Assembly: GCA_947448675.1 (NCBI GenBank) | Contig: CANFOR010000138.1 | Span: 1-7,543 of the forward strand | Length of the DNA stretch: 7,543 bases | Reading direction: 5' to 3' | Origin: Betaproteobacteria bacterium | GTDB taxonomy: Bacteria; Pseudomonadota; Gammaproteobacteria; Burkholderiales; Burkholderiaceae_C | In this document: positions 5,893 to 7,543 of the stretch, one piece after another | Layout: the number at the start of each line of letters is the position of its first letter | Position numbering within the stretch: position 1 is the first letter of the stretch | The notes under the pieces: model-generated | Seen by the model: the letters and a program-made list of their open reading frames with translations, nothing else | Database searches by the model: none | What the model was told of the DNA's origin: nothing | Program-made: the position numbers and the translations under genes

Positions 5893-6768
5893 ATGTATTC
5901 CACTTTGATTTCGGTTGAGCAACTCCAAGCCCTGCAGCAAGCTGGCGCGCCCGTGATGCTGTTTGACTGCAGCTTTGACCTGATGCAACCCGCGGCGGGC
6001 CAAGCGCAGTATGCGCAAGCGCACATTCCCGGCGCGGTCTACGCCCACCTGGACAGCGCGCTCAGTGGCAAGGACGACCCCGCAGCGCCAAGCGGTGGCC
6101 GCCACCCCCTGCCCAGCCGCGAAAAGCTGGCCGCTTGGCTGGGCAGCGTGGGCTTTGGCAACGGCATGCAAGCCGTGGTCTACGACCGCAATGGCTGTAA
6201 CTACAGTGGCCGCCTGTGGTGGATGCTGCAGTGGTTGGGTCACGAAGCCGTGGCCGTGCTCGACGGCGGACTGCAGGCTTGGCAAGCTGCCGGTGGCTTG
6301 CTTGAAAGCCAAGAGCAAAGCGAAAAAAATCCCCTGTTTCCAAAGCAAAAATACCTGATAAACCATGCCAGACGTGCGTTTATAGCTACTGAAACTGTAG
6401 CAAAACAGTTGGGTACACCGCGCCAAACCTTGGTCGACGCGCGCGCTGCGCCGCGCTATCGCGGTGAGGTCGAGCCGCTCGACCCGATTGCCGGGCACAT
6501 CCCGGGCGCGCTCAACCGCCCCTTTGCGCAGAACTTCGGGGCCGACGGCAAATTCAAACCCGCCGCCGTGCTGCGCGCCGAGTTTGATGCCTTGCTGGCG
6601 GGCCGCGACCCGGCCAGCGTGGTGCACCACTGCGGCAGCGGTGTAAGCGCTGTGCCCAATCTCTTGGCCATGGAGATTGCGGGCTTTGCGCCCACGGCGC
6701 TTTATGCAGGCAGTTGGAGCGAATGGAGCCGCACGCCGGGCCTGCCCTGCGCACAAAGTCACGCTTAG
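5893..6768 (+). CDS. Two-domain sulfurtransferase (rhodanese / 3-mercaptopyruvate sulfurtransferase, SseA-like)
   Basis: Cytoplasmic persulfide-forming enzyme of 291 residues with tandem rhodanese domains. The N-terminal domain (about 7-136) is the non-catalytic one: HIPGAVYAHLD, GGRHPLPS, VVYDRNGCNYSGRLWWMLQWLGH and LDGGLQAW. The C-terminal domain (about 170-285) has LVDARAAPRYRGEVEPLDP, AGHIPGALNRPF and the active loop HHCGSGVSA with Cys247. A CGSGV(T/S)A loop is typical of 3-mercaptopyruvate sulfurtransferases rather than the CRKGVT loop of thiosulfate sulfurtransferases, so the former donor is favoured. The interdomain linker holds repeat R3 in frame (residues 152-166 and a little beyond), which reads QKYLINHARRAFIATETV and is basic and AT-rich compared with its surroundings. 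The start is supported by GAAAGG (5881-5886) six bases before the ATG. The 18-base gap after the transporter gene indicates one operon. Confidence 0.93.
   Translation: MYSTLISVEQLQALQQAGAPVMLFDCSFDLMQPAAGQAQYAQAHIPGAVYAHLDSALSGKDDPAAPSGGRHPLPSREKLAAWLGSVGFGNGMQAVVYDRNGCNYSGRLWWMLQWLGHEAVAVLDGGLQAWQAAGGLLESQEQSEKNPLFPKQKYLINHARRAFIATETVAKQLGTPRQTLVDARAAPRYRGEVEPLDPIAGHIPGALNRPFAQNFGADGKFKPAAVLRAEFDALLAGRDPASVVHHCGSGVSAVPNLLAMEIAGFAPTALYAGSWSEWSRTPGLPCAQSHA
6346..6394 (-). repeat. Short interspersed repeat, copy R3 (inside the sulfurtransferase gene)
   Basis: On the minus strand the core (6388 down to 6346) starts TAGCT and ends TTTTTG, with the same 43-base length as R1 and R2 and AAACGC at the same place as in R1. 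It contains its own inverted repeat, ATAAAC and GTTTAT on the minus strand (plus-strand GTTTAT at 6378-6383 and ATAAAC at 6358-6363). It is clearly richer in A and T than the flanking gene and keeps the sulfurtransferase frame open. Like R1 and R2 it is antisense to the host gene. Confidence 0.6.
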
Positions 6769-6871
6769 TTTTGGCCCGCGCGGCGTGGAGCCCTGGCAAC
6801 CATGCGGCCGACCTCGACGGCATTGATGGGCCCAACATCTACCCCTTTGCCCACCGCGGGCAAGGCGCAAC

Positions 6872-6894
6872 GCGCAGGTCTGCGCTAAATTTTT
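6872..6894 (+). terminator. Candidate intrinsic terminator 1 of the oxygenase-transporter-sulfurtransferase operon
   Basis: GCGCA (6872-6876) pairs with TGCGC (6881-6885) around a GGTC loop, followed by TAAATTTTT. The stem is GC-rich, but the T-run starts four bases after the stem, so efficiency may be modest. It lies 103 bases after the sulfurtransferase stop. On the opposite strand no T-run follows, so it serves plus-strand transcripts. Confidence 0.4.
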
Positions 6895-6911
6895 CGCCAA
6901 GTTTTTGCGCT

Positions 6912-6927
6912 AACCGTTCGGTTTTTT
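6912..6927 (+). terminator. Candidate intrinsic terminator 2, abutting the ZIP gene stop
   Basis: AACC (6912-6915) pairs with GGTT (6920-6923) around GTTC, and four further T follow directly (T-run 6922-6927 in total). The stem is short. The T-run contains the reverse complement of the ZIP transporter's TAA stop. It may be a back-up to the hairpin at 6872-6894, insulating the convergent genes. Confidence 0.4.
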
Positions 6928-7543
6928 AGTGCGCGTGGGCCACGCCGCTGACCACCGTGACCAAGGCCATGCCCAGGCCCAGCCAAGCGATTTGCGCCAG
7001 GGTTTGGCGCATGCTCAGGCGGCGCTGCAGTTGCGGGATCAAATCGGCCAGGGCCACATAGATAAAACTGCTCGACGCCACAGTTAAAAAGTAGGGCAGG
7101 TAGGCCTGCAATTGCGCCACCAAAAAATAGCCCAGCAAGCCACCCAGTGCCGTGACCGCGCCCGCCAAAGACACCTTGAGCAGGGCCACCCGCGCTGCTG
7201 CGCCAAGGCCCTGCGCCGCAGCGCCTTGGCGCAGTACCAGCAGGTCGCCCATATGGTGCGGCACCTCGTGGGCCAGCACCGCCAAAGCGGCGACCCAGCC
7301 TAAACGCATATCGGCCATAAAGGCCGAAGCGATCAAAATGCCGTCGCCGAAACAATGCACGCTGTCGCCAGTGAGCACCGCCCAACTGCCGCCGCCATTG
7401 TGGCTGTGCGTGGATGCTGCATGGCTGTGCGCGGTATGGGCATGGCTTGGCTCTCCATGCGTTGCGTGGGCGGCAGGCGCAGCCGCGTCGTGCACGTGCT
7501 GCGCGTGTTCGGCGTGCGTGTTGCCGTGGTGGTGCTCGTGCCC
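6926..7543 (-). CDS. ZIP-family divalent metal transporter (N-terminus outside window)
   Basis: Inner-membrane metal transporter, probably for Zn2+ and related divalent cations; 205 residues plus stop are visible, and the frame is open to the window edge, so the true start is further right. The first 48 visible residues form a His-rich loop (16 His by count, in HEHHH, HAH and HSH clusters), matching the variable metal-binding loop between helices 3 and 4 of ZIP proteins. Next come the helix 4 signature DSVHCFGDGILIASAF (His at visible residue 63) and the helix 5 signature AHEVPHHMGDLLVLRQ (visible residues 91-106). These are the paired motifs that build the transport site, here in the HExPHxxGD form seen in LIV-1-like ZIPs. 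Three further helices follow, ending VVSGVAHAH. A GTG at 7495 is inside the loop and should not be taken as the start. It converges on the sulfurtransferase gene across a 157-base gap. Confidence 0.9.
   Translation of the reverse strand, partial: GHEHHHGNTHAEHAQHVHDAAAPAAHATHGEPSHAHTAHSHAASTHSHNGGGSWAVLTGDSVHCFGDGILIASAFMADMRLGWVAALAVLAHEVPHHMGDLLVLRQGAAAQGLGAAARVALLKVSLAGAVTALGGLLGYFLVAQLQAYLPYFLTVASSSFIYVALADLIPQLQRRLSMRQTLAQIAWLGLGMALVTVVSGVAHAH

Noticed and set aside
6802..6888. A 28-codon plus-strand ORF after the sulfurtransferase, with a repeated PTST-like peptide pattern (MRPTSTALMGPTST...) and GGAG eleven bases upstream.
   Set aside because: It is short, poorly spaced from its would-be ribosome site, has no recognisable family, and its end runs through the hairpin I call a terminator. 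Most simply it is 3' untranslated sequence.
3855..6900. Very long open frames on the minus strand opposite the oxygenase, transporter and sulfurtransferase genes (441 and 702 codons).
   Set aside because: These are antisense shadows typical of high-GC genes. The translations are low-complexity His/Gln/Ala/Arg-rich with no family motifs, while the plus-strand frames carry clear ones.
6881..6913. Direct repeat TGCGCTAA at 6881-6888 and 6906-6913, considered as an attachment-site or integration scar.
   Set aside because: It is only 8 bases, next to two hairpins of similar composition, with no integrase or mobile gene nearby.

Overview
This window looks like ordinary chromosomal DNA from a betaproteobacterium, most likely Burkholderiales, family Comamonadaceae (a Rhodoferax/Polaromonas/Limnohabitans-like relative). 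That placement is inferred. It rests on the high-GC codon usage, the xseB-ispA-dxs order, a TRAP-type substrate-binding protein next door, and copies of a short degenerate interspersed repeat (core TAGCT....ACGC....TTTT) that resembles repeats I recall from Comamonadaceae genomes. I found no phage, insertion sequence, CRISPR array, tRNA or rRNA, and no convincing undescribed multi-gene system.

Layout. On the minus strand, read right to left from 3688: xseB (exonuclease VII small subunit), ispA (farnesyl diphosphate synthase), dxs (1-deoxy-D-xylulose-5-phosphate synthase), then, after a 129-base gap, the first 153 codons of a Tat-exported TRAP transporter solute-binding protein that runs off the left edge. 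On the plus strand, starting from a divergent intergenic region at about 3689-3845: a single-component-looking Rieske non-heme iron oxygenase, a DMT/EamA-family transporter overlapping its 3' end, and a two-domain SseA-type sulfurtransferase. Two hairpins followed by T-rich stretches lie downstream. On the minus strand at the right edge, converging on that operon, is most of a ZIP-family metal transporter with a very His-rich loop; its N-terminus is outside the window.

How the genes work together. dxs and ispA are the first MEP-pathway step and the C15 prenyl diphosphate synthase, and xseB is their usual proteobacterial neighbour. The Rieske oxygenase, transporter and sulfurtransferase appear to be one transcription unit by spacing. 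Their joint substrate cannot be read from the sequence, and no ferredoxin or reductase partner is present here.

The most interesting feature is how three diverged copies of the short repeat sit in the genes. One has supplied the C-terminal tail of Dxs. One fills the ispA-dxs junction, where it creates a 20-codon mini-ORF that touches both genes. One lies in frame in the interdomain linker of the sulfurtransferase. All three have the same orientation relative to transcription. The Dxs tail and the sulfurtransferase linker read the repeat in the same frame, giving QK-x8-AF-x-A in two unrelated proteins.
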